A DNA stretch of 64,000 nucleotides, taken from assembly GCF_900101825.1 (NCBI RefSeq), contig NZ_FNAG01000001.1, forward strand, positions 558,001 through 622,000, written 5' to 3'. The notes below the pieces were generated by a model. It was not told the DNA's origin, did not search any database, and was given only the letters and a program-made list of their open reading frames with translations. This document shows positions 8,508 through 15,717 of the stretch, piece after piece (the first letter of the stretch is position 1; each line of letters opens with the position of its first letter). Position numbers and translations under genes: made by a program. The DNA comes from Aquimonas voraii (GTDB taxonomy: Bacteria > Pseudomonadota > Gammaproteobacteria > Xanthomonadales > Xanthomonadaceae).

Positions 8508-8732
8508 GGTGGAGCTCCGGCAGGCCTTGAGGAGGACAGCCGCGGGCGGAAAGCCATACGCGGCCGTATGTTGGCGCCGCGCAGTATGCCGGAGAGGCGC
8601 GCTGATGTCAGCGCGGAAAGCGTGAAACCCTTTGGGAATCAGTTGTTTCGAATGGTGAAACAAGCGTTTGAAAGCGCGCGATGGCGATTGGGACTGACGC
8701 CACGACCGAATGAAGCCGAAGCCGACGTGCGC

Positions 8733-8843
8733 GTAGGGTGCGCCTGTGGCGCACCCGCAGTTTCGAGAAACGCGAAGCCCCGACCGAAGTCCAAGCCTGC
8801 GCGTGGGTGTGGTGCGCGACACGCGCACCCTACAGGGCTTCGC
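8733..8843. repeat. REP-like pair of TAGGGTGCGC hairpins in inverted orientation
   Basis: The first unit GTAGGGTGCGCC-TGT-GGCGCACCC (8733-8756) folds with a 9-bp stem. The second, GGTGCGCG-ACA-CGCGCACC plus CTAC (8811-8833), is its mirror-image partner. Both sit inside or next to a wider inverted repeat, GCGAAGCCC (8772-8780) and GGGCTTCGC (8835-8843). This is the layout of bacterial interspersed mosaic elements. It begins about 225 bases upstream of the acyl-CoA dehydrogenase start. Confidence 0.65.
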
Positions 8844-8856
8844 TTACGTGCTTCTG

Positions 8857-8946
8857 GGGCTGAGCCATCCGTGGCGAGGTGCGCCCGCCCGCGCATCCTT
8901 GCGCGGGCCTAGCCAGCCGCTGGGTCCGCCATTCAAGGCGGACCCA
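8857..8946. repeat. Structured intergenic repeat, copy 1 of 3
   Basis: Begins GGGCTGAGCCATCC. It holds a small hairpin GCCA-TCCG-TGGC, then GCCCGCGCA-TCCT-TGCGCGGGC (9-bp stem), then TGGGTCCGCC-ATTCAA-GGCGGACCCA (10-bp stem). It differs from copy 3 at one of 90 positions. Unlike copies 2 and 3, its last hairpin has no outer closing stem. Bases 8508-8732, between this group and the dehydrogenase gene, show no gene. Confidence 0.75.
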
Positions 8947-8966
8947 GAGCGCGTCAAATGCTGCTT

Positions 8967-9065
8967 GGGCTGAGCCATCCGTGGCGGGTCGTTCCCGCCC
9001 GCGCATTCATGCGCCGGCCTGATTCGATGTGCGGACTGCGCTTCAACGCAGTCCACAAGCACATC
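8967..9065. repeat. Structured intergenic repeat, copy 2 of 3 (diverged stems)
   Basis: Starts with the same GGGCTGAGCCATCC block, but the later stems have different sequences that still pair. GCGCA-TTCA-TGCGC is the middle hairpin. The last is GATGTGC + GGACTGCG, loop CTTCAA, CGCAGTCC, a four-base bulge ACAA, then GCACATC. Loop size, bulge side and bulge length match copy 3 while the arms do not, so pairing rather than sequence seems to be kept. Confidence 0.7.
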
Positions 9066-9074
9066 AGTGTCGAG

Positions 9075-9180
9075 GGGCTGAGCCATCCATGGCGAGGTGC
9101 GCCCGCCCGCGCATCCTTGCGCGGGCCTAGCCAGCCGCTGGGTCCGCCATTCAAGGCGGACCCAAAGCGCGGCTGGCTAG
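9075..9180. repeat. Structured intergenic repeat, copy 3 of 3, overlapping a stop codon
   Basis: Same 90 bases as copy 1 apart from one change. The last hairpin has a 12-bp outer stem (CTAGCCAGCCGC at 9127-9138 with GCGGCTGGCTAG at 9169-9180), a four-base bulge AAGC, a 10-bp inner stem and an ATTCAA loop. The outer right arm contains the TAG stop of the ABC permease gene at 9177-9179. It probably forms the 3' end of that operon's mRNA, but no T-run follows. Confidence 0.75.
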
Positions 9181-10157
9181 CCCTCATCCCGCCAGCGGCG
9201 GAGGCGGGTGGCCAGGGCGATCATGGCGACGCCGGCAGCGGCGCCAATCCACAGGTTGAGCGAAGCCAGCGCCTGGCCCATCAGCTTCCAACCGAAGCTG
9301 CTGGTGACGTTTTGCAGATTGCCGCCATCGACGAGTAGCGCCGGATCGGTGACTGCCAGATGCAGCGGGAAGCTGCCAGGCAGTACGCCGAGCAGGATGC
9401 GCATGACCACATGCTTCCAGTACGCCGTGTACTCGAGGTTGATGAGGCTCAGCAGGTCGAACCAGTTCAGCAGCAGGCCAACCGAGACCGGCACCAGCAG
9501 TGCCCACAGGAAGGGCTTGCTGCGCGCGAAGGCTGAGATCAGCAGCAGCCAGCCAATGGTCGGCAGAGCCCAGAGTGCATTGACCGGCACGTTCGCCAGC
9601 ATCTGACCCCACACGTTCAGCAGCGACACCGGCGCCCACAGCACAGTGAAGGGATTGATGCCGTGGAACAGCACGTAGAGGCTCAGCAGGATCAACAGGG
9701 CGAGCTGCAGCACCATCGCGATCAGGGTCGAAAGGATGGGCGCCAGCAGGGCGGCGGCCAGCACTTTCGAAACCACCATCGAGCTGTCTGACAACGGCAG
9801 CGACTTCCAGAAGAGCACGCTGCGGTCCCGGCGGTCATCGTAGAGTGCGCCCAGCAAGTAGAAGAAGACCACGAAGAACAGGATGAACTGCAAGAGGCCC
9901 GACATCGACAGCAGGGCCACATCGAGCGCTGAGCCCAGGGTCTGCAGCTCGTTGTCCGACAGCCGCTCGGTCAAGCGTTTCAACGGGATGCCGATCTGGA
10001 TGTCACCCGTGAATTTCTTGCGGAAGACCTCGGCCGTGATCAGCCCCATCACGGTCAGCAGCAGGGTCACGCCGGCGCCAATGGCCGGTGCCCAGAAGAA
10101 GCCACCGCGGTTTTCCCAGTATTCGCGCTTCAGCAGCCAGGGCAGGGTGGTCTTCAT
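9177..10157 (-). CDS. ABC-2 type transporter permease of a YtrA-regulated operon
   Basis: 326 residues, with hydrophobic segments near 25-45, 95-115, 130-165, 185-205, 215-240 and 295-315, as expected for an ABC-2 permease. Its ATG overlaps the TGA of the ATPase gene by four bases (ATGA), so the two subunits are made together. The substrate is unknown. Relatives of this GntR-ATPase-permease set respond to cell-envelope-active antibiotics in other bacteria, but that is only an analogy. The stop codon is embedded in the arm of a large structured repeat (copy 3), an unusual 3' end. Confidence 0.88.
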   Translation of the reverse strand: MKTTLPWLLKREYWENRGGFFWAPAIGAGVTLLLTVMGLITAEVFRKKFTGDIQIGIPLKRLTERLSDNELQTLGSALDVALLSMSGLLQFILFFVVFFYLLGALYDDRRDRSVLFWKSLPLSDSSMVVSKVLAAALLAPILSTLIAMVLQLALLILLSLYVLFHGINPFTVLWAPVSLLNVWGQMLANVPVNALWALPTIGWLLLISAFARSKPFLWALLVPVSVGLLLNWFDLLSLINLEYTAYWKHVVMRILLGVLPGSFPLHLAVTDPALLVDGGNLQNVTSSFGWKLMGQALASLNLWIGAAAGVAMIALATRLRRWRDEG

Positions 10158-11011
10158 GCGTAGGTTCCTTTCATGGTGGCCACGAAGATGTCGGCGACGC
10201 CGGGCGTGCGGATCTCGCCCATGCGGCTGAGCGCGGCGCGGTCGGCGCCATCGAACAGGAAGATGCTCTTGCCGAAGACCTGGCGCTCGTCCAGCGGCTT
10301 CATGGCGCGGCAGGTCTCGACATGCTCGGCGCCGACCATGACTTCGGTAAAGCGCTCGCCCACGTCCTCCATGCTCGCCGACAGCGAGACCTCGCCGTCG
10401 CGGATGAAGATCAGGTCGGTGAGGATGTGCTCGATTTCCTCGACCTGGTGGGTGGTGACGATGATCGTCTTGTCGTGGTCGAAGTAGTCATTGAGCAGGT
10501 GCTGGTAGAAGGCCTTGCGGTAGAGGATGTCGAGGCCGAGGGTGGGTTCGTCGAGCACCAGCAGGCGGGCGTCGATCGCCATCACCAGGGCCAGGTGCAG
10601 CTGCACGATCATGCCCTTGGACATGGTCTTGACCTTCATGTCCGGGGTCAGCTTGGTGGCCTTCAGGAAGGCTTCGCACTTCTCTCGCGAGAAGCGGGGG
10701 TGCACGCCTTCGACGAAGTCGATCGCCTCGCGCACGCGGATCCAGCGCGGCAGAACAGCAACGTCGGCGATGAAGCAGACGTCCTGCATCAGCTGGTTGC
10801 GCTGGGTGCGCGGGTCAAGGCCCAGCACCTTGAGTTCGCCCTCGTAGGGGGCGAGACCGAGGATGGCCTTGAGCGCCGTGGTCTTGCCCGCGCCGTTCGG
10901 GCCTATCAGGCCGACGATGCGGCCGGCGTGGATGTCGAAGTCGAGGCCCTTGAGGGCCGTGGTCTTGCCGTAGCTCTTGCTGAGGCCGCGCGCGCTGATC
11001 ACCGTGCTCAT
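10154..11011 (-). CDS. ABC transporter ATP-binding protein (YtrB-like)
   Basis: 285 residues. Walker A is G-P-N-G-A-G-K-T at about residue 38. The signature loop is M-S-K-G-M rather than L-S-G-G-Q, as in the YtrB/YhcG class. Walker B is L-L-V-L-D-E-P-T, followed by a switch histidine in T-T-H-Q-V-E-E. A C-terminal extension of about 70 residues follows the ATPase core. It energises the permease encoded downstream. Its start overlaps the regulator's stop by four bases and its stop overlaps the permease start by four bases, so all three are coupled. The frame extends far upstream, but the ATG at 11011 begins the conserved M-S-T-V-I-S-A-R-G-L-S-K-S-Y-G. Confidence 0.93.
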   Translation of the reverse strand: MSTVISARGLSKSYGKTTALKGLDFDIHAGRIVGLIGPNGAGKTTALKAILGLAPYEGELKVLGLDPRTQRNQLMQDVCFIADVAVLPRWIRVREAIDFVEGVHPRFSREKCEAFLKATKLTPDMKVKTMSKGMIVQLHLALVMAIDARLLVLDEPTLGLDILYRKAFYQHLLNDYFDHDKTIIVTTHQVEEIEHILTDLIFIRDGEVSLSASMEDVGERFTEVMVGAEHVETCRAMKPLDERQVFGKSIFLFDGADRAALSRMGEIRTPGVADIFVATMKGTYA

Positions 11012-11379
11012 GCCTGTGTCTCCCTGTCCTCGTCGCGATTCATGAGTTGGTCGAGGCGTAGCCCCAGTCGCTCGATCCGCGCCAGCACGGCGGGCCACTC
11101 CTCCTTGAGGAATCGCTCGCGTTCGCTGGCCAGCAGCTTTTCGGGTGCGCCTTCCGTGACGTACATGCCTAGACCTCGACGTTTCTCGACCAGGGATTCG
11201 TCCACCAGCTCCTGATAGGCGCGCGAGACGGTGATGGGGTTCAGCTGGAAATCGGCAGCCACCTGCCTTACCGAAGGCAGGGCATCGCCCGGCTTCAACA
11301 CGCCGTCCAGCAGCATGCCGATCACCTTCTCCTTGAGTTGCAGGTAGATCGGCGTGTTCTCGTTCCAGATCACGCTCAT
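11008..11379 (-). CDS. GntR-family transcriptional regulator, YtrA subfamily
   Basis: 123 residues, the short YtrA form. An N-terminal winged helix (I-Y-L-Q-L-K-E-K-V to about residue 75, with P-S-V-R-Q-V-A and T-V-S-R-A-Y as helix-turn-helix) is followed by only about 45 residues of dimerisation helices instead of a ligand-binding domain. Members repress their own ABC operon. A palindrome over the operon's -10 box 300 bases upstream is the obvious binding site. It starts three bases after the stop of a small membrane protein gene and overlaps the ATPase start, placing it second in a four-gene operon. Confidence 0.93.
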   Translation of the reverse strand: MSVIWNENTPIYLQLKEKVIGMLLDGVLKPGDALPSVRQVAADFQLNPITVSRAYQELVDESLVEKRRGLGMYVTEGAPEKLLASERERFLKEEWPAVLARIERLGLRLDQLMNRDEDRETQA

Positions 11380-11382
11380 GCG

Positions 11383-11640
11383 TTAAATCTCCTGGTCCGC
11401 CGGGCGGGCGCCGCCGCCAGGCACGTAGGGCAGGGTCATGCGTAGCTTCAGGCTGCCGGGAGTCGTGGCTCTCGGCAGCGGCATCGCGAGTCCACCTGCC
11501 GGGGGGGAGCGCATTGCCTCGATGGGCGCGACGGCGCTTGGGTGCAGTGCGAACAAGGCAGCAAGCAGGCCGCAATAGGCGAGGGTCGAGACAAGACTGA
11601 ACGCCAGACGGGTGCCAGGGGCGAGATGTTGGCATTTCAT
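11383..11640 (-). CDS. Small single-pass membrane protein leading the YtrA operon
   Basis: 85 residues, family not recognised. Residues 12-33 form one strongly hydrophobic segment, followed by a Pro/Ala-rich tail that would lie outside the membrane. It is the first gene after a near-consensus promoter, 40 bases below the predicted transcript start, with an AGGAG about ten bases before the ATG. Its TAA is three bases before the regulator's ATG. This context makes it likely to be translated. It may be an accessory subunit of the transporter or a target-sensing peptide; nothing in the sequence decides that. Confidence 0.68.
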   Translation of the reverse strand: MKCQHLAPGTRLAFSLVSTLAYCGLLAALFALHPSAVAPIEAMRSPPAGGLAMPLPRATTPGSLKLRMTLPYVPGGGARPADQEI

Positions 11641-11675
11641 GGAGGGGCGCTCCTGTCTGTGCGGGTGGGGCGTTG

Positions 11676-11715
11676 GTGTTGTAGTTGACTATAACACTAG
11701 ATTTTGGGCTGTCAA
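11676..11715 (-). promoter_or_regulatory. Promoter with YtrA-type palindromic operator
   Basis: On the minus strand TTGACA (11710-11715) is followed after 16 bases by TATAGT (11688-11693), a near-consensus sigma-70 promoter. The -10 lies inside the palindrome GTGTTGTAGT-TG-ACTATAACAC (11676-11697), whose arms match at 9 of 10 positions. A repressor bound here would block RNA polymerase. The GntR protein two genes downstream is the natural candidate. Confidence 0.82.
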
Positions 11716-11872
11716 GCACGTCCGCGTTTGCCGGCCAGACGCGACTGGCCTAGCCTGTGCTCTGGCCGCAGTCCGCATGGGCTCGCGCCTGTCACGAGAT
11801 CTGCGCGCAAGCTGCCGATTTCCCACATTTTCTCGCCGGCTTCGGCCGGCCAAGTCCAGATTCGGAGCCCTC

Positions 11873-12355
11873 ATGCAGATCGCAGACCGCTGCGTCGTGT
11901 CCTTCCACTACACCCTGACCAACGACGCCGGCGACGTTCTCGACAGTTCGTCCGGCCGTGAACCCCTGTCCTATCTCCACGGCGCCGGCAACATCGTGCC
12001 GGGTCTCGAATCGGCGCTCGAGGGTCGCGAGGCGGGCGACAGTTTCAAGGTGTCGGTGGCGCCCGAGGAGGGCTACGGGGTGCATCACGAGGGTCTGGTC
12101 CAGCAGGTGCCGCGCGCGGCCTTCGCCGGCGTCGACGAGGTCCAGATCGGTATGGAGTTCCATGCTCAGGGGCCGCAGGGGCCCTTGGCGGTGACGGTTA
12201 CTGCGGTGGACGGCGATACCGTCACCATTGATGGCAACCACCCGCTGGCAGGCCAGACCCTGCATTTCGCCATCGAAGTGACCGGAGTCCGCCAAGCCAC
12301 TCTGGAAGAGAGCCTGCATGGCCATGTGCATGGCCCGGGTGGCGTCGAGCATTGA
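11873..12355 (+). CDS. SlyD-type FKBP peptidyl-prolyl cis-trans isomerase
   Basis: 160 residues. The FKBP domain opens with V-V-S-F-H-Y-T-L, and residues about 70-120 form the inserted chaperone flap (A-P-E-E-G-Y-G...V-P-R-A-A-F) typical of SlyD. It speeds prolyl isomerisation and holds unfolded chains in the cytoplasm. The tail G-H-V-H-G-P-G-G-V-E-H is a short remnant of the histidine-rich metal-binding tail of Escherichia coli SlyD. The chosen ATG gives the standard FKBP N-terminus; the longer frame runs into the divergent YtrA promoter. It is transcribed away from that operon. Confidence 0.92.
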   Translation: MQIADRCVVSFHYTLTNDAGDVLDSSSGREPLSYLHGAGNIVPGLESALEGREAGDSFKVSVAPEEGYGVHHEGLVQQVPRAAFAGVDEVQIGMEFHAQGPQGPLAVTVTAVDGDTVTIDGNHPLAGQTLHFAIEVTGVRQATLEESLHGHVHGPGGVEH

Positions 12356-12473
12356 AGTGTGCGTCGGCGTAAAGCGTTGATCTGAAAAGGTTGTCCGGTC
12401 TTGAGTCCCTGTAAGATCTGCGTAGTCGCTTTGACGTGAATGATGGCGTATAGTGGCTTCGCTGTGTTTGCTG

Positions 12474-12495
12474 GGGTCACCGTGACTCGTGACCC
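12474..12495 (+). promoter_or_regulatory. Inverted repeat in the long leader of the cold-shock gene
   Basis: GGGTCAC-N8-GTGACCC, a perfect 7-bp arm pair, lies 117 bases before the csp start, with an overlapping alternative pairing GTCAC-C-GTGAC. The gap between slyD and csp is 256 bases. Cold-shock genes often use long structured leaders, so a regulatory RNA hairpin is plausible. A TATAGT at about 12449 is a possible -10 with no convincing -35. Confidence 0.35.
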
Positions 12496-12611
12496 GATGG
12501 TGTTGGTTCCACAACGTTCATCGCTTCACCTCGTGTCTTTCTCCGAGCAGACCCAGTCGGCGGCATCCAAAGTCGCCGCATTCATTTCATTCAAGTTGCA
12601 AGGAGCAAGAC

Positions 12612-12821
12612 ATGTCTGATCGTCAGACCGGCACCGTGAAGTGGTTCAACGACGCAAAGGGCTTTGGCTTCATCAGCCGCCCGGACGGCGAGGACCTCTT
12701 CGTTCACTTCCGCGCCATCCTGGGCACCGGCTTCAAGTCGCTGCAGGAAGGCCAGAGCGTGAGCTTCGTCGTGACCAAGGGCCCGAAGGGCCTGCAGGCC
12801 GACCAGGTCCAGCCGCTGTAA
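12612..12821 (+). CDS. Cold-shock protein, CspA family
   Basis: 69 residues forming one OB-fold cold-shock domain. RNP1 is K-G-F-G-F-I near residues 16-21 and RNP2 is L-F-V-H-F near 29-33, both binding single-stranded RNA and DNA. RNP2 has F-H-F-R where most family members have V-H-x-S. It melts mRNA structures at low temperature or during growth changes. A strong AAGGAGC Shine-Dalgarno precedes the ATG, and an intrinsic terminator follows 26 bases after the stop, so this is a single-gene unit with a long 5' leader. Confidence 0.96.
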   Translation: MSDRQTGTVKWFNDAKGFGFISRPDGEDLFVHFRAILGTGFKSLQEGQSVSFVVTKGPKGLQADQVQPL

Positions 12822-12847
12822 TCTGCAGTTCAACTGCCGATTCGAAC

Positions 12848-12878
12848 AAAGCCCCGGGAAACCGGGGCTTTGTTTTTT
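12848..12878 (+). terminator. Intrinsic terminator of the cold-shock gene
   Basis: AAAGCCCCGG-GAAA-CCGGGGCTTT forms a 10-bp stem with a GNRA tetraloop, followed by GTTTTTT. It ends only 25 bases before the next ATG at 12904, so that gene needs read-through or its own promoter. Confidence 0.92.
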
Positions 12879-12903
12879 CCGCCCGCCATGTCTTGATGCG
12901 GAA

Positions 12904-13365
12904 ATGAAGCCACTGCTCATCCTGCATGCTGGCGATGAAGCCGGCACGACTCGACGATTGATCGACGCGGTCCGCGAGGGCGCCCAGACCGCGGAGCCCG
13001 GGCTGCCGGTTCGCCTGCAGCCGGCATTGGAGGCTGGGCCCGAAGCCCTGTTTGAAGCGGGGGCCGTAGTGTTCGCCACGCCGGAGAAGTTCGGCTACAT
13101 GGCGGGTGCGTTGAAGGACTACTTCGACCGATGTTTCTATCCGCTCGAAGGCAAGGTCCCGGGGCTTGGCTACGCGCTGCTGGTAAGCGCCGGCAACGAC
13201 GGGCGAGGTGCGGTCGACTCCGTGCAGCGCATCGTCCGCGGCCTGGCCTTGAAGCCGGTTGCCGAGCCGCTGCGTGTCGTCGGGCAGCCGCGCCCTGAGG
13301 ATCTCGCCGCGGCGCGTGAGCTCGGCGCAGCCCTCGCCTCCGGGCTCGTCTTGGGTATCTTCTGA
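12904..13365 (+). CDS. Flavodoxin-like NAD(P)H-dependent oxidoreductase family protein
   Basis: 153 residues with a flavodoxin-like alpha/beta pattern. It opens with L-L-I-L-H-A-G, where longer flavodoxins have the phosphate-binding loop. A-V-V-F-A-T-P-E-K-F-G-Y-M-A-G follows at about 52-66, matching the T-P-x-x-x-x-x-x-G turn that frames the flavin ring, and then L-K-D-Y-F-D-R-C. It is probably an FMN-dependent reductase or a flavodoxin-fold protein of unknown role in the cytoplasm. It is 24 bases from yceH on the same strand and may be co-transcribed with it. Partner and substrate are not evident. Confidence 0.72.
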   Translation: MKPLLILHAGDEAGTTRRLIDAVREGAQTAEPGLPVRLQPALEAGPEALFEAGAVVFATPEKFGYMAGALKDYFDRCFYPLEGKVPGLGYALLVSAGNDGRGAVDSVQRIVRGLALKPVAEPLRVVGQPRPEDLAAARELGAALASGLVLGIF

Positions 13366-13389
13366 ATCGCCATCGACAAGGACGCCTGC

Positions 13390-14076
13390 ATGAACGAAGC
13401 CGCTGAATCCCATATCCACCGCGACTCTGCGGACGGTGCGGCGCCACCGCGACTGCTCACCGAGATCGAAGCTCGTATCCTCGCCAGCCTGTTCGAGAAA
13501 GCGCAGACCACGCCGGAGCAGTACCCCCTCACCGTGAATGCGCTGCAGCTGGCCTGCAACCAGAAGAACAACCGCGACCCGGTCAGCCAGTACGAGCAGG
13601 GCGCGATCGTGCACGCGCTGCGCGATCTGGAGAATCGCGGCTGGGCGCGGCAGTCCTCCGAGGGCGTGCGCGCGCAGCGCTGGGAGCACCGCTTAGATCA
13701 GCACCTGGGCCTGACCCCGCGCAAGGCGGCTGTCCTATGCACCCTGTTGTTGCGCGGCCCGCAGACGCTCAACGAGATCCACACCCGCAGCGAGCGCCTC
13801 ACGCCGTTCCCGGGTGTCGAGGATGTCGAGGACACCCTGGAGCGCCTCATCGAACGCGCTCCGCCGCTGGTGGTGAAGCTCCCGCGCCAGCCCGGTCAGC
13901 GCGAGGAGCGCTACATGCACCTGCTGTTCGGTGCGGTCGATCCGAGCTTGCTGGCCGAGCGTGCCGGCAGCGAGCGCGTACCTCGCGGAAGCTCGGGGCT
14001 GGAGGCCCGGGTGGAGGCGCTGGAGGCGGAAGTCGCCGAGCTTCGCACCGCACTGCAGGCGCTGGGCGCTCTGTAG
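13390..14076 (+). CDS. YceH family (DUF480) winged-helix protein
   Basis: 228 residues; E. coli YceH is about 215. The family hallmark L-T-x-x-E-A-R-I-L-A-S-L-F-E-K is at residues 23-37, followed by T-V-N-A-L-Q-L-A-C-N-Q-K-N-N-R-D-P-V. The fold is two tandem winged-helix domains, and the last 25 residues form a coiled coil (L-E-A-R-V-E-A-L-E-A-E-V). The molecular role of this family is not established; DNA or protein binding is the usual guess. It starts 24 bases after the flavodoxin-like gene. Confidence 0.93.
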   Translation: MNEAAESHIHRDSADGAAPPRLLTEIEARILASLFEKAQTTPEQYPLTVNALQLACNQKNNRDPVSQYEQGAIVHALRDLENRGWARQSSEGVRAQRWEHRLDQHLGLTPRKAAVLCTLLLRGPQTLNEIHTRSERLTPFPGVEDVEDTLERLIERAPPLVVKLPRQPGQREERYMHLLFGAVDPSLLAERAGSERVPRGSSGLEARVEALEAEVAELRTALQALGAL

Positions 14077-14183
14077 AACTTTGCGCAAGCGTCACCGGCG
14101 CAGGGCCTTCGACCACCGTCGCAGGCCCTGCACGCGTGGGATCTCCTAAAATATCGGTTTCCCCCAGCCGGAAGCCACGCGCC

Positions 14184-15707
14184 ATGGGCACGCCCGCCAC
14201 GATCCGCCAGGACGACTTCATCCAGAGCGTCGCCGACGCCCTGCAGTACATCAGCTACTACCACCCGGTCGACTACATCCAGGCCCTGGCTGCCGCGTAC
14301 GAGCGCGAGGAGAGCCCGGCGGCCAAGGATGCGATGGCGCAGATCCTGATCAACTCGCGCATGTGCGCCGAGGGCCATCGACCGATCTGCCAGGACACCG
14401 GCATCGTCACCGTGTTCCTGAAGATCGGCATGGACGTGCGCTGGGACGCCACGATGAGCGTCGAGGACATGGTCAACGAGGGCGTGCGCCGCGCCTACAA
14501 CCACCCGGACAACAAGCTGCGCGCCTCGGTGCTCGCTGATCCCGCCGGCAAGCGCTTGAACACCAAGGACAACACGCCCGCGGTCATCAACATGACGGTG
14601 GTACCGGGCAACACGGTAGACGTGATCGTGGCTGCGAAGGGCGGTGGCTCCGAGGCCAAGTCCAAGTTCGCCATGCTCAACCCGTCCGACTCCATCGTCG
14701 ACTGGGTGATGAAGACCGTGCCGACCATGGGCGCGGGCTGGTGCCCGCCGGGCATGCTGGGCATCGGCATTGGCGGCACCGCCGAGAAGGCCATGCTGCT
14801 GGCGAAAGAGGCCCTGATGGAGCACATCGACATCCAGGAGCTGATCGCACGCGGTCCTTCCAACCGCATCGAGGAGTTGCGCCTGGAGCTGTACGAGAAG
14901 GTCAATGCGCTTGGCATCGGCGCGCAGGGCCTGGGCGGTTTGACCACGGTGCTCGACGTCAAGATCAAGGACTACCCCACGCACGCGGCCAACCTGCCGG
15001 TGGCCCTGATCCCGAACTGCGCGGCGACCCGCCATGCGCACTTCGTGCTCGATGGTTCCGGCCCGGTCAGCCTGGAGCCGCCCTCGCTGGAGGACTGGCC
15101 CAAGCTGACCTATGACGCCAGCAAGGGCCGCCGCGTCGATCTCGCGACCGTGACCCGCGACGAGGTCGCCGGCTGGAAGCCCGGCGAGGTGCTGCTGCTG
15201 AACGGCAAGATCCTCACTGGCCGTGATGCCGCCCATAAGCGCATGGTCGATATGCTGAACCGCGGTGAGTCCCTGCCGGTCGACTTCACCGGGCGCTTCA
15301 TCTACTACGTCGGCCCGGTCGATCCGGTGCGCGACGAGGCCGTGGGGCCCGCCGGCCCGACCACGGCCACCCGCATGGACAAGTTCACCGACCAGGTGCT
15401 GGGCGCGACCGGCCTGCTTGGCATGATCGGCAAGGCTGAACGCGGCCCCGCGGCAATCGAAGCGATCAAGAAGCACCGCTCGGTCTACCTGATGGCGGTG
15501 GGCGGTGCGGCGTATCTGGTGTCCAAGGCGATCAAGTCGGCCAAGGTGGTCGGCTTCGAGGACCTCGGCATGGAGGCCATCTACGAGTTCGACGTGCGCG
15601 ACATGCCGGTGACCGTTGCCGTCGATTCGGCCGGCGAGTCGGTGCACAACACCGGCCCGAAGCAGTGGCAGGCGCGCATCGGCAAGATCCCGGTGGTGCT
15701 GGCCTGA
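14184..15707 (+). CDS. fumA: Class I (iron-sulfur) fumarate hydratase
   Basis: 507 residues, near the length of class I fumarases. It hydrates fumarate to malate in the TCA cycle using a 4Fe-4S cluster. Three conserved cysteines are visible: in P-I-C-Q-D-T-G, in G-W-C-P-P-G-M-L-G-I-G-I-G-G and in N-C-A-A-T-R-H. The C-terminal beta domain (T-T-A-T-R-M-D-K-F-T) is complete. The start at 14184 gives the normal N-terminus; the longer open frame upstream overlaps yceH and is spurious. The enzyme is oxygen- and iron-sensitive, which fits the iron-uptake genes later in the window, though no Fur site is seen here. Confidence 0.95.
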   Translation: MGTPATIRQDDFIQSVADALQYISYYHPVDYIQALAAAYEREESPAAKDAMAQILINSRMCAEGHRPICQDTGIVTVFLKIGMDVRWDATMSVEDMVNEGVRRAYNHPDNKLRASVLADPAGKRLNTKDNTPAVINMTVVPGNTVDVIVAAKGGGSEAKSKFAMLNPSDSIVDWVMKTVPTMGAGWCPPGMLGIGIGGTAEKAMLLAKEALMEHIDIQELIARGPSNRIEELRLELYEKVNALGIGAQGLGGLTTVLDVKIKDYPTHAANLPVALIPNCAATRHAHFVLDGSGPVSLEPPSLEDWPKLTYDASKGRRVDLATVTRDEVAGWKPGEVLLLNGKILTGRDAAHKRMVDMLNRGESLPVDFTGRFIYYVGPVDPVRDEAVGPAGPTTATRMDKFTDQVLGATGLLGMIGKAERGPAAIEAIKKHRSVYLMAVGGAAYLVSKAIKSAKVVGFEDLGMEAIYEFDVRDMPVTVAVDSAGESVHNTGPKQWQARIGKIPVVLA

Positions 15708-15717
15708 GCGGGTTCGC

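Noticed and set aside
6780-8912. Plus-strand open frame of 710 codons over the acyl-CoA dehydrogenase
   Set aside because: Both acyl-CoA dehydrogenase signatures are on the minus strand, so this frame is a shadow.
12434-12454. TTGACG...TATAGT as a csp promoter
   Set aside because: The spacing is only 12 bases, too short for a sigma-70 promoter.
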